Source: an uncultured Eubacteriales bacterium
GTDB lineage: Bacteria > Bacillota > Clostridia > Oscillospirales > Acutalibacteraceae
Length of the DNA stretch: 64,000 nucleotides
NCBI GenBank assembly: GCA_934446475.1
Contig: CAKSEH010000009.1
Location: forward strand, 1-64,000
Reading direction: 5' to 3'
In this document: positions 34,293 to 43,395 of the stretch, one piece after another
How the letters are laid out: each line of letters starts with the position of its first letter
Position numbering within the stretch: position 1 is the stretch's first letter
Notes under the pieces: generated by a model
The model's input: the letters and a program-made list of their open reading frames with translations, nothing else
Told to the model about the DNA's origin: nothing
Databases searched by the model: none
Program-made: the position numbers and the translations under genes

Positions 34293-35348
34293 ATGTTTAC
34301 TAATAAGGAAACAAAAAGAGTTACGGTTAAAAATGTTGCCGTAGGAGCCGGAGCTCCTATAAGCATTCAGTCTATGCTGAATGTACCTGCGCATAATACA
34401 GACGGCAATATAAAACAGGCGTTAAACCTTAAAAATGCGGGTTGTGAAATTCTGCGTATTGCAGTACCCGACAGAGAAGCCGTAAAAACAGTTGCTGCAA
34501 TAAAGGAAAATGTGGATATTCCGCTTGTTGCCGACATACATTTTGACTGGCGCCTTGCAATAGAAAGTATAGAGGCAGGCGTTGATAAGGTCAGAATAAA
34601 TCCCGGAAACATAGGAAGCGATGAACACATAAAAGCCGTTGCAAAAGCGGCGAACGAAAAAAACATTCCGATAAGAATAGGCGTAAATTCAGGTTCGCTT
34701 GAGAAACATATACTCGAAAAATACGGTTCTCCTACGCCTGAAGCAATGGTTGAAAGCGGTCTTTACCATATTTCGCTTTTAAACAGGTTTGATTTCGATA
34801 ATATTGTGCTCTCCCTTAAATCGTCGGATGTTAGGTGTATGTATAATGCATATGTTTTAGCAGCGCAAAGCTGTCCTTATCCGTTGCACCTCGGTGTAAC
34901 AGAAGCCGGAACCAAGAATATCGGAACCGTTAAGTCGGCTGCCGGCATAGGCGGACTGCTTCTGAGGAATATAGGAGATACCATAAGAATTTCACTTACC
35001 GATGACCCTGTAAATGAGGTTATAGCTGCAAAAGAACTGCTCTCGGCATTAGGGCTCAGAGACGGCGGTGTGAAATTTGTATCCTGTCCAACCTGCGGCA
35101 GGACCTCAATAGACCTTATAAATATTGCCAAAAAGGCGGAAGAGCGCTTTAAAGGACTTAATAAGAACATTACAGTTGCAGTGATGGGATGTGTTGTAAA
35201 CGGTCCCGGAGAGGCAAGAGAAGCGGATATAGGAATTGCAGGCGGAAACGGCTGCGGAATTGTTTTCAAAAACGGCAAAATACTGCATAAAAACATCCTC
35301 GAAGAAAAGCTTATCGATGTTTTGGCAGAGGAAATAGAAAAAATGTAA
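34293..35348 (+). CDS. ispG: 4-hydroxy-3-methylbut-2-enyl diphosphate synthase
   Basis: A 351-residue [4Fe-4S] enzyme of the MEP pathway (gcpE). The cluster ligands are in CPTCGRT (Cys near 264 and 267) and GCVVNGPGE (near 298). The N-terminal barrel has the usual PISIQSMLNVPAHNT and LVADIHFDWRLA stretches. It is the compact bacterial form and follows rseP by 6 bp. Confidence 0.97.
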   Translation: MFTNKETKRVTVKNVAVGAGAPISIQSMLNVPAHNTDGNIKQALNLKNAGCEILRIAVPDREAVKTVAAIKENVDIPLVADIHFDWRLAIESIEAGVDKVRINPGNIGSDEHIKAVAKAANEKNIPIRIGVNSGSLEKHILEKYGSPTPEAMVESGLYHISLLNRFDFDNIVLSLKSSDVRCMYNAYVLAAQSCPYPLHLGVTEAGTKNIGTVKSAAGIGGLLLRNIGDTIRISLTDDPVNEVIAAKELLSALGLRDGGVKFVSCPTCGRTSIDLINIAKKAEERFKGLNKNITVAVMGCVVNGPGEAREADIGIAGGNGCGIVFKNGKILHKNILEEKLIDVLAEEIEKM

Positions 35349-35366
35349 GTGGGTTGTAAATAAAGG

Positions 35367-38300
35367 ATGTATTCATTCAGCGATCTTTTCGGTACATATG
35401 TAAACAGTGAAATATGCAGCTTGTTCGAAGGCGTTTTGGTTTCTTCCTGCGAGCTTGACAGTGAGCTTCGCTCGCTTGATATAAAATTGATTTGCGCATC
35501 CTATATAGACAGGAGAACCGCAAATTCTTTCAAAGATCAGCTCAAATCTGCTCTTAATCTGAACAATATATTGCTCTCTCTCAAATTCAATAAAGCAGCT
35601 CTCTGCGAACAGGCTCTTATAGACGCTGCAGACGAGCTGAAAATCAAAAAAGCTGCCGTCAACGGTTATTTTAACGGCGCAGACTACTGCATTTCCGGTG
35701 AAAATATCTCCGTCGATTTAAAGCACGGGGGACTTGAAAGCATTGTTGCCTGCGGTTTTGATAACGAATTAAAGCTTTACATAAAAGAGCATTTTGACCG
35801 TGATATAACAGTAAGCTTTACAGGACAAACGGAAAATGCCGAAATAGAGTTGCCGCCTCTTCCCGAAGCGCCGCCGGAAATGCCAGACTCTCTGCCGTTT
35901 CCCGTCACAAGCTCTGAGAATAAACCGAGCAGCTCTGTAAAAGCACCTCTGCCAAAGAAACAGAATAAAACAGTAAATATAGATTTTTCAAAACCGCCGC
36001 AAGACGGTCTGCCCGTGTATCTTGAGAGTGCAGAACTTTTTTACGGCAGAAAAATCGATACGGATGTTATCAAACTTTCTAAAATCACTCCCCCGCAGGA
36101 CGAAAACGAATCCGTTAAAATATCTGCGTGGGGCGAGGTATTCGGTTCAAGCATTGAACAAAAAAACACCAAGCGTGGCGGCAAAATGGTTGTTGCCAAA
36201 TTCTATTTCAGTGACGGTTCGAATTCCTTTGCGGCAACGCTTAAAAAATTTTTTGATTCAAAATACAGCAAGAATATGGATGAGGACGCACGAAAATTCA
36301 AAAACTCTCTGAAGCCGTTAAGCGACGGTGCTGTTCTTGTAATAAACGGTGATTACGGATATGACAGTTGGACAAGAGAATTTGTGGTTTCCGTAACAGC
36401 CCTTGCAACCGTTAAAAAATACGAAGAAACCGACGATTATGACGGTCCTAAGAGAACCGAACTCCACTGCCACACCAATATGTCTGCGAAGGACGCCGTT
36501 TCAAGCGCCGGAGACATCATTTCCCTTGCCCATAAATGGGGGCACCGTTCGATCGCAATTACCGACCACGGCGTTGTTCAGGCATACCCCGCAGTTGCGG
36601 CGGCAGTATCAAAGATAAGAAAATCCGATCCGGAATTCAAGGCTATATACGGCGTTGAGAGCTATTTTGTCGATGACCTGCGCCACGATATTTCCGGAAT
36701 GAATTCAAAGCAAATAGCAAAAATAAGAAATCATCAGATAATTCTTGTTAAAAATCTTACAGGTCTTAAAAATCTTTATAAGCTTGTATCTTTTGCCCAT
36801 ATTGATGATTTTCACGGTAAGCCCATAACTCTCAGAAGCAAGCTTGACAAACACAGGGAAGGCCTTATAATAGGCTCCGCTTGTGAACAGGGAGAACTCT
36901 ATAAAGCCGTTGTCGACGGTGCTTCCGATGAAGAGCTTATAAAAATAGCCGAATACTATGATTATCTTGAAATACAGCCGCTCGGCAATAACCGGTTTAT
37001 GGTAAGGGAGTCTTCTTTGCCGGATAAGACTGATAAAAAAACGGGTCAGGTAATAAAAAACCGATTTAAAGCAGTAAAAAATCTAGATGTTATAAAAGAT
37101 TTTAACCGTAAAATCGTTGAAATAGCCGATAAACTCAGTAAACCCGTTGTTGCAACCGGAGATGTGCACTTCCTCAGAAAAGAGGACGGTATTATAAGAC
37201 AGATAGTTATGGCGGGTCAGGGTTTTGACGATATTGAAAATCAGGCTCCGCTCTATCTCAAAACAACAAAAGAAATGCTTTCCGATTTTGATTATTTCGG
37301 TGAAAGAGCCAAAGAATTTGTTATAGATAATCCGGCTAAAATCGCAGATATGGTAAGCCCTGATGTTATCCCCGTTCCGGAAGGGAACTATCCGCCCGTT
37401 ATTGAGGGGTCGGACGATATGCTCAGGAACATATGCTGGGAAAACGCCCACAGGATATACGGAGATCCCTTGCCGGATATAGTTGAGAAGCGTCTTAATA
37501 AAGAGCTTAATTCGATAATAAACAACGGATTTTCAATAATGTATATCTCGGCTCAGAAACTTGTTGCTTACAGCGAGGAAAAAGGGTATCTCGTAGGTTC
37601 GAGAGGCTCGGTAGGCTCGTCATTTGTTGCCACAATGGCGGGAATTTCCGAGGTTAATCCCCTGCCTCCGCATTATGTTTGCCCCAATTGCAGACACAGT
37701 GAATTTTTCACTAAGGGCGAAGTGGGATCAGGTTTTGACTTAAAAGAAAAAAATTGTCCGGTTTGCGGAACACCTTACGACAGAAACGGTCACGACATTC
37801 CGTTTGAAACATTCCTCGGCTTTAAGGGTGATAAAGTCCCTGATATTGACCTTAATTTCTCGGATGAAGTTCAGAATGATGTTCAGAAATTCACCGAAAC
37901 GCTTTTCGGAAAAGAAAATGTTTACAAAGCAGGAACCATATCGACGATAGCCGAAAAGACGGCATTCGGCTTTGCAAAAGCGTATGCCGAAAAAATGAAT
38001 GTAACACTCAGTCAGCCCGAGCTTAACCGGCTTGCAGGCAAGGTTGAATCCTCGAAGGTCAAAACGACCACCGGTCAGCATCCTGCCGGAATGATAATAG
38101 TTCCGAGGGGTATGACGATATATGACTTCTGTCCCGTTCAACATCCGGCAGACGATGTTAATTCCGATATTATAACAACTCACTTTGATTTCCATTCTAT
38201 CCACGATACTATTTTAAAACTCGACGAGCTCGGGCACGTTGTGCCTACGACATATAAATATCTCGAAGAATACTCGGGTATTCCGGTAACAAAGGTTTCT

Positions 38301-39290
38301 ATGAGTGACCCCGATGTTTACAGCCTTTTCACCTCCCCTGCGGCTCTCGGAGTAACCGCAGAGGATATCGACTCTAAAACCGGCACTCTTTCGCTTCCTG
38401 AGTTCGGAACAAGAAACACAAGAGATATGCTTATGGACTGCAAACCTCAGAATTTTTCCGATTTATTGCAGATCTCGGGTCTTTCACACGGAACAGGAGT
38501 TTGGCACGGAAATGCTAAAGATCTTATCGACAACGGAATATGCACAATTTCAAGCGTTATAGGAACCCGTGACAACATAATGGTCTATCTTATCCATCAG
38601 GGAATGGAGGAAGGCAGAGCATTTAAGATAACCGAAACCGTGCGTAAGGGATTATATGCAAAAGGCAAAATAACCGAAGAAGACTGGCTCGGTATGGCTG
38701 AAGATATGCGCAAAGTTGATGTCCCCGAATGGTATATAGACAGCTGCAAAAAAATCGAGTATATGTTCCCCAAAGCTCACGCTGCCGCCTATGTTATTGC
38801 TGCATTAAGACTTGCCTGGTATAAGGTTCATAAGCCGCTTGAGTTTTACTGCGCTTACTTTACCGCAAGACCCGAAGATGTTGATGTAAAAACAATTATG
38901 GGCGGTCTCTCTCAGGTAAGAAAGGTTATGTATGAAATAAAGGCTAAGGGCAAGGAAGCAGCCAAAAAGGAAATAGATATCTATAATAACCTTATGATAT
39001 TCAATGAGATGATGTCAAGAGGGATAGAGGTTCTCCCTATAGACATTCGGCATTCAAAAGCTATGCAGTATGTACCCGAAAACGGAAAAATGAGGCTGCC
39101 GTTCGGAGCGCTTTCGGGAGTGGGTGAAAAAGCGGCTTACTCTATTTACGATGCTGCAGTCAGAGGCAACTTTATTTCAAGGGAAGACTTTGCTCTTGAA
39201 GCGGGCGTCTCAAAAACTATTATAAAAGACCTTGCGGATCTCGGCGCAATGGCAGACTTACCGGACACAAATCAAATATCACTGTTTTAA
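35367..39290 (+). CDS. polC: DNA polymerase III alpha subunit, PolC type, lacking the exonuclease domain
   Basis: A 1307-residue replicative polymerase. Order: N-terminal region to about 210, OB-fold (about 245-350, SAWGEVFGSSIEQKNTKRGG), PHP domain start (RTELHCHTNMS at 363-373, ITDHG near 398), zinc motif CPNC...CPVCG (about 772-802), catalytic core with PDIDLNFS near 824, and C-terminal fingers and thumb. In standard PolC (about 1430 residues) a DnaQ-like proofreading exonuclease is inserted in the PHP domain. Here IYGVESYFVDD (428-437) runs within about 20 residues into HQIILVKNLTGLKNLYKLVS, so no exonuclease DxE motif is present. Proofreading would need a separate protein. TAAAGG precedes the ATG. 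Confidence 0.96.
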   Translation: MYSFSDLFGTYVNSEICSLFEGVLVSSCELDSELRSLDIKLICASYIDRRTANSFKDQLKSALNLNNILLSLKFNKAALCEQALIDAADELKIKKAAVNGYFNGADYCISGENISVDLKHGGLESIVACGFDNELKLYIKEHFDRDITVSFTGQTENAEIELPPLPEAPPEMPDSLPFPVTSSENKPSSSVKAPLPKKQNKTVNIDFSKPPQDGLPVYLESAELFYGRKIDTDVIKLSKITPPQDENESVKISAWGEVFGSSIEQKNTKRGGKMVVAKFYFSDGSNSFAATLKKFFDSKYSKNMDEDARKFKNSLKPLSDGAVLVINGDYGYDSWTREFVVSVTALATVKKYEETDDYDGPKRTELHCHTNMSAKDAVSSAGDIISLAHKWGHRSIAITDHGVVQAYPAVAAAVSKIRKSDPEFKAIYGVESYFVDDLRHDISGMNSKQIAKIRNHQIILVKNLTGLKNLYKLVSFAHIDDFHGKPITLRSKLDKHREGLIIGSACEQGELYKAVVDGASDEELIKIAEYYDYLEIQPLGNNRFMVRESSLPDKTDKKTGQVIKNRFKAVKNLDVIKDFNRKIVEIADKLSKPVVATGDVHFLRKEDGIIRQIVMAGQGFDDIENQAPLYLKTTKEMLSDFDYFGERAKEFVIDNPAKIADMVSPDVIPVPEGNYPPVIEGSDDMLRNICWENAHRIYGDPLPDIVEKRLNKELNSIINNGFSIMYISAQKLVAYSEEKGYLVGSRGSVGSSFVATMAGISEVNPLPPHYVCPNCRHSEFFTKGEVGSGFDLKEKNCPVCGTPYDRNGHDIPFETFLGFKGDKVPDIDLNFSDEVQNDVQKFTETLFGKENVYKAGTISTIAEKTAFGFAKAYAEKMNVTLSQPELNRLAGKVESSKVKTTTGQHPAGMIIVPRGMTIYDFCPVQHPADDVNSDIITTHFDFHSIHDTILKLDELGHVVPTTYKYLEEYSGIPVTKVSMSDPDVYSLFTSPAALGVTAEDIDSKTGTLSLPEFGTRNTRDMLMDCKPQNFSDLLQISGLSHGTGVWHGNAKDLIDNGICTISSVIGTRDNIMVYLIHQGMEEGRAFKITETVRKGLYAKGKITEEDWLGMAEDMRKVDVPEWYIDSCKKIEYMFPKAHAAAYVIAALRLAWYKVHKPLEFYCAYFTARPEDVDVKTIMGGLSQVRKVMYEIKAKGKEAAKKEIDIYNNLMIFNEMMSRGIEVLPIDIRHSKAMQYVPENGKMRLPFGALSGVGEKAAYSIYDAAVRGNFISREDFALEAGVSKTIIKDLADLGAMADLPDTNQISLF

Positions 39291-39315
39291 GAACCGTTAC
39301 TTAAACTTTAAAAAG

Positions 39316-39415
39316 ATTCTCCCCTCACCGAGCAAGCGGGAATAAGGTCGGACCCCTTTAAGCAGCGTACTTTTACTATCCCGCTTAAAGGGGAGAATTA
39401 TTTTTTGATTTTTTG
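39316..39415 (+). terminator. Large nested terminator after polC
   Basis: The outer 10-bp stem ATTCTCCCCT (39316-39325) / AGGGGAGAAT (39389-39398) encloses an AAGCGGGA/TCCCGCTT stem and is followed by TATTTTTTGATTTTTT. The loop region is unusually long. Confidence 0.85.
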
Positions 39416-39424
39416 AAAAAATGC

Positions 39425-39453
39425 TTGCATTTTTTGTTTCGTTGTGATATAAT
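39425..39453 (+). promoter_or_regulatory. Promoter of the initiator tRNA gene
   Basis: TTGCAT (39425-39430), a 17-bp spacer and TATAAT (39448-39453), about 33 bp before the mature tRNA. Confidence 0.85.
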
Positions 39454-39485
39454 AATTTTACGCCTTAAGGGCAAAAGCTTAATAT

Positions 39486-39561
<76 letters not shown>

Positions 39562-39562
39562 G

Positions 39563-40846
39563 TGAATAGGTCCCAATTTTTGAACTCCCCTTAAACGGAG
39601 TCGAAAAGTTGGGACCTTCATATTTTATCAATGCTTATTAAACTCCGTTTCTATTTGAAACGGAGTTTTTATGTTTAATTTTCTATGGGGACGTTCCTCG
39701 TTATAAAAGTGCAAGTATTCCTCCATTACTAATTTTAACTCCTCGGGGGAAGAATATAGATTGTGATATATAGCTTCTTTTTTCAACGAGTGGAAAAACG
39801 CCTCGCAAACAGAATTGTCGTATGGTTTGCCCGGAGTTGAAAAAGATTGTTTCACCTTTTTACTTTTTAGATATTGCCGGAAAGCAAACGAGGTATATTG
39901 CACCCCCTGATCACTGTGAAACATTAAGCTTTTGGGTTTCCCTCGTTTTTTAAAGGCTTCTTCAAAGGTTTTCATTGTAAGCGTGGTATCCATTACATCG
40001 GATATCCCGTAAGAAATCGCTATTCTTGAAAATAAATCAAGAATTATACAAACATAAAAGTATTCGTTTCCAACTTTTACATATGTAATATCAGAAACCC
40101 AAACTTGATTTGGTCGGCTTTGTTCGAATTCGCGCATTAAATAATTTTTGAAATAATAACGTGGAATTGGCTTTTTGTGTTCAGCCATATATTTTGGCTT
40201 TTCAACCTCTAAGCCCATTTCTTGCATTAATCGGCAAACCCGTTTTTCGCTTACCTGATATCCCATTTCTTTTAATTTGTATTGTATTGGCTTTCGACCA
40301 AAACGCTTTTTACTATCAAAAAATACCTGTTTGATTATGGGTTTTAAGAATTCATCTTCTTTATCGTGTTGGGTCAGCATTTTTTCGCAGCGTTTTCTGT
40401 TGTAATATGTACCACGTGGAAGGTTTAACGCCTCGCATAATACGTGTATAGAATACTGACCTTCCAGTTCTTTGATGGCCGACATCTTTTCATCAATGGA
40501 TGCATTCACACCGCATGAAGCTTTACGCACCACTTCCAACATATATTCTGTTTTCTTTAAATGTGCTTGTGACTGACGAAAATTTTTATATTTTGAACTG
40601 CCATTGATAATAAGATCGTGTTCCTTGCTGTAAAGTTTCCTCCAATCAAACAACGAGGTTTGAGAAATTCCAAATTCTTGTATTGTTTCTTCAATTATGT
40701 GATTTCTTTCATAAAACTTTACAACCGTCTCCTTGAATTTTTGCGTATAAATTTTAGGTGACATAAAAACTCTCCTTTTGATATAGTCTAAATATAATTA
40801 TATCAAAAAACAGGTGCAGCTGAAAAGTTGCACCTGTTAGTAAAAT
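39563..40846 (-). mobile_element. IS3-family insertion sequence (IS150-like)
   Basis: About 1.28 kb. The outer ends are related in inverted orientation: AATAGGTCCCAATTTTTGAA on the left and AACAGGTGCAACTTTTCAGC on the right. Each end can also fold on itself (39568-39617; 40809-40838), which would insulate the transposase gene. Target duplications could not be decided, so the borders are uncertain by about 5 bp. The left border falls directly after the CCA of the initiator tRNA. Confidence 0.75.
39628..40764 (-). CDS. IS3-family transposase, single-frame
   Basis: A 378-residue transposase. Residues 1-90 form a helix-turn-helix region (VVKFYERNHIIEETIQEFGI) equivalent to OrfA, a HTH_21-like stretch follows (about 150-200, KRFGRKPIQYKLKEMGYQVS), and the rve DDE catalytic domain spans about 215-375. 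The catalytic residues fall in VSDITYVK, FHSDQGVQY and NSVCEAFFHSLKKE. Most IS3 elements encode OrfA and OrfB in two frames joined by frameshifting; here one continuous frame spans both. AAGGAGAG precedes the ATG. It appears intact. Confidence 0.95.
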   Translation of the reverse strand: MSPKIYTQKFKETVVKFYERNHIIEETIQEFGISQTSLFDWRKLYSKEHDLIINGSSKYKNFRQSQAHLKKTEYMLEVVRKASCGVNASIDEKMSAIKELEGQYSIHVLCEALNLPRGTYYNRKRCEKMLTQHDKEDEFLKPIIKQVFFDSKKRFGRKPIQYKLKEMGYQVSEKRVCRLMQEMGLEVEKPKYMAEHKKPIPRYYFKNYLMREFEQSRPNQVWVSDITYVKVGNEYFYVCIILDLFSRIAISYGISDVMDTTLTMKTFEEAFKKRGKPKSLMFHSDQGVQYTSFAFRQYLKSKKVKQSFSTPGKPYDNSVCEAFFHSLKKEAIYHNLYSSPEELKLVMEEYLHFYNEERPHRKLNIKTPFQIETEFNKH

Positions 40847-40852
40847 GTTGTA

Positions 40853-41143
40853 TTACCACTCAATCCATTTCATATTTGATTCTGCTTCCCAAAAAGACTT
40901 TCCTTCAATTATGGAATCATTTAAAAGTTTTTCCATACATTCATTTTGTGTATTACCTTCACATCTGTAAACAGTATCAACATAATGGTCGTTTTCATCC
41001 CACAAATGAATTTCGAAAGAATAAACTTTTTCATTAGGGTTATATATTAAACCGTGGAAAAAGTATTTTTTTCCGTTATAAATAACGGCTTCTTCTTGAA
41101 ATGTTATTTTATCAATGAATTCTGACACATTTCCGTCTATCAT
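40853..41143 (-). CDS. Small hypothetical protein, partner of the MGGRG protein
   Basis: A 96-residue acidic protein I do not recognise. It mixes beta-like segments (EEAVIYNGKKYFFHGLIYNP) with a helical tail (NECMEKLLNDSIIEGKSFWE). It overlaps the MGGRG gene by 4 bp (ATGA), so the two are translationally coupled. It ends just inside the right border of the IS element, which may have cut off genes formerly downstream. The pairing with a small basic protein resembles a two-gene toxin/immunity arrangement, but nothing in the sequence proves it. Confidence 0.65.
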   Translation of the reverse strand: MIDGNVSEFIDKITFQEEAVIYNGKKYFFHGLIYNPNEKVYSFEIHLWDENDHYVDTVYRCEGNTQNECMEKLLNDSIIEGKSFWEAESNMKWIEW

Positions 41144-41514
41144 ATTAAAATCCCCCTAAAAAACTTTTTGTACTTTTTGTATTCTTTCTCTGTTAAAGGT
41201 CTGGCTTTGCGGTTAGAAAAATCATCCGGCTTATATTCGTGGACGTGCAATACGGGCTTTCGTGAAGGGTCAATGCTCATTTCGGGATGATAGGCGATTT
41301 CAAACCGAAGGAAATGGTTTTTATCATATTCTCGATACATTTTGAATTTTCCGTCCGGATGCAATTGAATATAAGCTGTGCTGGAATGTGCTTCTTCGGG
41401 AAGGGCTTTTCGTCCGGGTTTTCCTTGCAAAACCTTTACACCTTTAATTTTATCTACGGTATCATAGGTATATGCCACATTATTACCACTTGCAAAAGTT
41501 CCTCTTCCGCCCAT
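41140..41514 (-). CDS. MGGRG-type phage/ICE-associated protein of unknown function
   Basis: About 124 residues from the ATG at 41514 (AAAGGTGGTG upstream, 7-bp spacing). The N-terminal MGGRGTFASGN is a motif seen in small phage-associated proteins. The body contains PGRKALPEEAHSSTAYIQL, then KPVLHVHEY and a Lys-rich C-terminus (LTEKEYKKYKKFF). Its basic character and histidines could fit a nucleic-acid-acting toxin or a virion-associated protein. It begins one base after the DUF4417 stop and is coupled to the next gene. Confidence 0.65.
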   Translation of the reverse strand: MGGRGTFASGNNVAYTYDTVDKIKGVKVLQGKPGRKALPEEAHSSTAYIQLHPDGKFKMYREYDKNHFLRFEIAYHPEMSIDPSRKPVLHVHEYKPDDFSNRKARPLTEKEYKKYKKFFRGILI

Positions 41515-41515
41515 A

Positions 41516-42139
41516 TCAGCGCACCACCTTTCGTGACGCCATATAATCAATAGTAATTATATTTCCTTGCATTTGAGGAAAGGGTGTACCAAAACATATT
41601 ACCTTCGATGGTTGAATTCTTTTAAGCATTTCATTATAGCCGCGCAAAAATTGAAATTTTGCTTTTTTACACCCTACCATCCCTATGGCTACAATACTGC
41701 CTTGCTCAACACCGTCAAAGCAAAATTCAAAACTGCGAGCATCGCTCCAACTAACTGTTGGTATAACAGTTATCCCTTTGCTTTGCCAATAAGCGCCTAC
41801 CCAACGGTTTTTTGCAACGCTTTCAAGTTGACGCCAAAAATCCATATCCGCATATGTAGAAAAGTCGGGTGAAAGCAAAAAAGCATACTGTGAATATCTT
41901 TTGAAGGTTCTTTCGGGATTATCATAAATCCCGTTAAAGCGATAATCATCAACGAAAAAATGTACGCCTTTTTTCTTGTTTTCTTCTTTGTCGTTTGTCC
42001 GCGTGTCGGAACATGCTACTAACATAATATCGTTGGTAGAAAGTTCTTGTTTTCGGATAATGGGGATCCCCCACTTACCGCCAGAATTAAAATTGTTACG
42101 TATGAATAGAGGGTTGTCCCTCATAGCTTTACTGGTCAT
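41516..42139 (-). CDS. DUF4417 domain protein
   Basis: About 207 residues from the ATG at 42139 (CGGAGGTG upstream). Recognised by the family pattern: HFFVDDYRFNGIYDNPERT, LLSPDFSTYADM, NRWVGAYWQSKGITVIPTVS, SDARSFEFCFDGVEQGSIVA and a C-terminal SKVICFGTPFP. DUF4417 proteins occur in phages and integrative elements, and their activity is not established. The conserved Asp, Trp and Ser positions look like an enzyme-type active site. Neighbours (XRE, ImmA, MGGRG protein) support mobile-element origin. Confidence 0.88.
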   Translation of the reverse strand: MTSKAMRDNPLFIRNNFNSGGKWGIPIIRKQELSTNDIMLVACSDTRTNDKEENKKKGVHFFVDDYRFNGIYDNPERTFKRYSQYAFLLSPDFSTYADMDFWRQLESVAKNRWVGAYWQSKGITVIPTVSWSDARSFEFCFDGVEQGSIVAIGMVGCKKAKFQFLRGYNEMLKRIQPSKVICFGTPFPQMQGNIITIDYMASRKVVR

Positions 42140-42140
42140 A

Positions 42141-42350
42141 TTATGACACCTCCGTAGAATTATTTGTTTTTTGCATAATATTTTCGCAGCAGAAAGTGGC
42201 ACATTTTGTGCGATTTCTGTTGCATTTTTCTCCGGAATGTGCTAATATGTATTTACCAAGATACGAATGGCAACATTCGGAGAGAGGCATTGTATTGATT
42301 GCGCCAACAATCTTTACAGTGCTTTTTCTTTTTGTTTTACTTACAAGCAA
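42141..42350 (-). CDS. Small Cys-rich protein, possible zinc-binding
   Basis: A 69-residue frame that would start at a TTG (42350) behind a good site (AAAGGTGGTGATG) and ends two bases before the DUF4417 ATG, as expected for a coupled gene. It has six Cys and two His in the C-terminal half (SECCHSYLGKYILAHSGEKC, then RTKCATFCCEN), suggesting a small metal-binding or nucleic-acid-binding domain. No family is recognised, and the TTG start makes it uncertain. Confidence 0.5.
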   Translation of the reverse strand: MLVSKTKRKSTVKIVGAINTMPLSECCHSYLGKYILAHSGEKCNRNRTKCATFCCENIMQKTNNSTEVS

Positions 42351-42373
42351 TTCACATCACCACCTTTATTTTA

Positions 42374-42900
42374 TTAGTATTTCAATCGTTTTTCAGCAGC
42401 CGCTTTAGAAACGCCGAAATTTTTCATAAGTTCTTTTGCTGACATTCCATTAGATGCTTCATAAGGCATCATGACCTCCCCGGCAAGTGCCATAACAATC
42501 CATTCAAGCCTTCTATAACAAGGAGTTTCTTTTGTTAGCCTTCTTGAAAAAATAGGTTTAAACCCTATTTTGTCAGCGAATGGATGCATTATTTCGTGCA
42601 TTATATGCATACGGTGACCGCCGGTCTTTTTTTATATGCGCCCATATAAACAGATTCTTTAATCTGTATGAGGTAACCGTCTTCTGTTCTTTCACATTGA
42701 GCCGGAACATTGCCAGGCAATACATCATTGTATACTATTTCATACCTAACATCCTCGAAACCTTCCAACTCGGGTAATCTGTCAAGTAATACAATAGGAT
42801 CAATGGACTCATCATTGGTGAATCCACAAATAGAACGAAACAATTTTGCCCAAAGGCGCAATTCATTTCTGCTTGTGGCTCTGGTTTCGTAATCCATCAA
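42374..42900 (-). pseudogene. ImmA/IrrE-family metallopeptidase, frameshifted at an A7 run
   Basis: Two overlapping frames together encode one ImmA/IrrE peptidase of about 175 residues. The first (42601-42900) ends IQIKESVYMGAYKK, then goes out of frame. The second (42374-42610) carries the zinc motif in MHIMHEIMHPF and the downstream LEWIVMALAGEVMMP helix. Reading one base back at the seven-A run (T7 on the plus strand, 42627-42633) joins them as AYKKKTGGHRMHIMHEIMH, a typical family sequence. This could be a real null mutation, transcriptional slippage or -1 frameshifting on the A run, or a sequencing error. ImmA proteins cleave XRE phage/ICE repressors; the XRE gene sits directly upstream with a 4-bp overlap. 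Confidence 0.85.
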
Positions 42901-43259
42901 TTATCCTCCTTATCAAGAAGTTTAATGATGGCTGCAGCGGTATCCTCATCGAGTTTTTCAAAAGAACGCTGAAACTGAACCGCCAGTCTGCGCTGGGTGT
43001 TGGTGGTAGATACCAAATTGATTTTAACTTGCGTTTTTGACTGTTCGACCGCTTCGAACAACTCTGCTTGTTCTTCTGCATTCAGATTATAATGCGCAAT
43101 GAGAATGGGAATCCATTCTTCAGGAACATTTCTTTTTCCGCTTTCTACCGTAGATACAAAAGGAAGTTTAACGTCAAGCAGCTTTGCAGTATCCCCCATA
43201 ACCTCGTGGTTTTTTACGCGCTGAATTCTCATAAATTCGCCAAATTTTGTGTAACTCAT
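42897..43259 (-). CDS. XRE-family transcriptional repressor
   Basis: A 120-residue HTH protein starting at the ATG at 43259 (AAAGGAGTG upstream). The helix-turn-helix covers about residues 5-60 (FGEFMRIQRVKNHEVMGDTA, FVSTVESGKRNVPEEWI), followed by a short C-terminal region. It overlaps the ImmA/IrrE gene by 4 bp, the usual repressor/peptidase arrangement of ICEs and temperate phages. It is transcribed from a consensus promoter whose -35 region overlaps a dyad, so autorepression is likely. Confidence 0.9.
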   Translation of the reverse strand: MSYTKFGEFMRIQRVKNHEVMGDTAKLLDVKLPFVSTVESGKRNVPEEWIPILIAHYNLNAEEQAELFEAVEQSKTQVKINLVSTTNTQRRLAVQFQRSFEKLDEDTAAAIIKLLDKEDN

Positions 43260-43287
43260 ATCGCCACTCCTTTCTATCACGAAAATA

Positions 43288-43320
43288 ATTATATCATCAG
43301 TTATGCAAATTGTCAATAAC
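43288..43320 (-). promoter_or_regulatory. Promoter and overlapping dyad of the XRE repressor operon
   Basis: TTGACA (43311-43316), a 17-bp spacer and TATAAT (43288-43293). An imperfect dyad with GTTAT/ATAAC ends (43300-43320) covers the -35 box and is a good candidate autorepressor operator. Confidence 0.8.
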
Positions 43321-43395
43321 TAATTTAATCATTTTCTGGTTAATGAAACAAGGCTTTTATTTTTGAGTTTCATCTTTTTCGGTGCTACGAGACAT

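Noticed and set aside
39563..40846. Frameshift in the IS3 transposase
   Set aside because: A two-frame layout was expected for the family, but one uninterrupted frame encodes both halves with all DDE residues, so it is not a broken gene.
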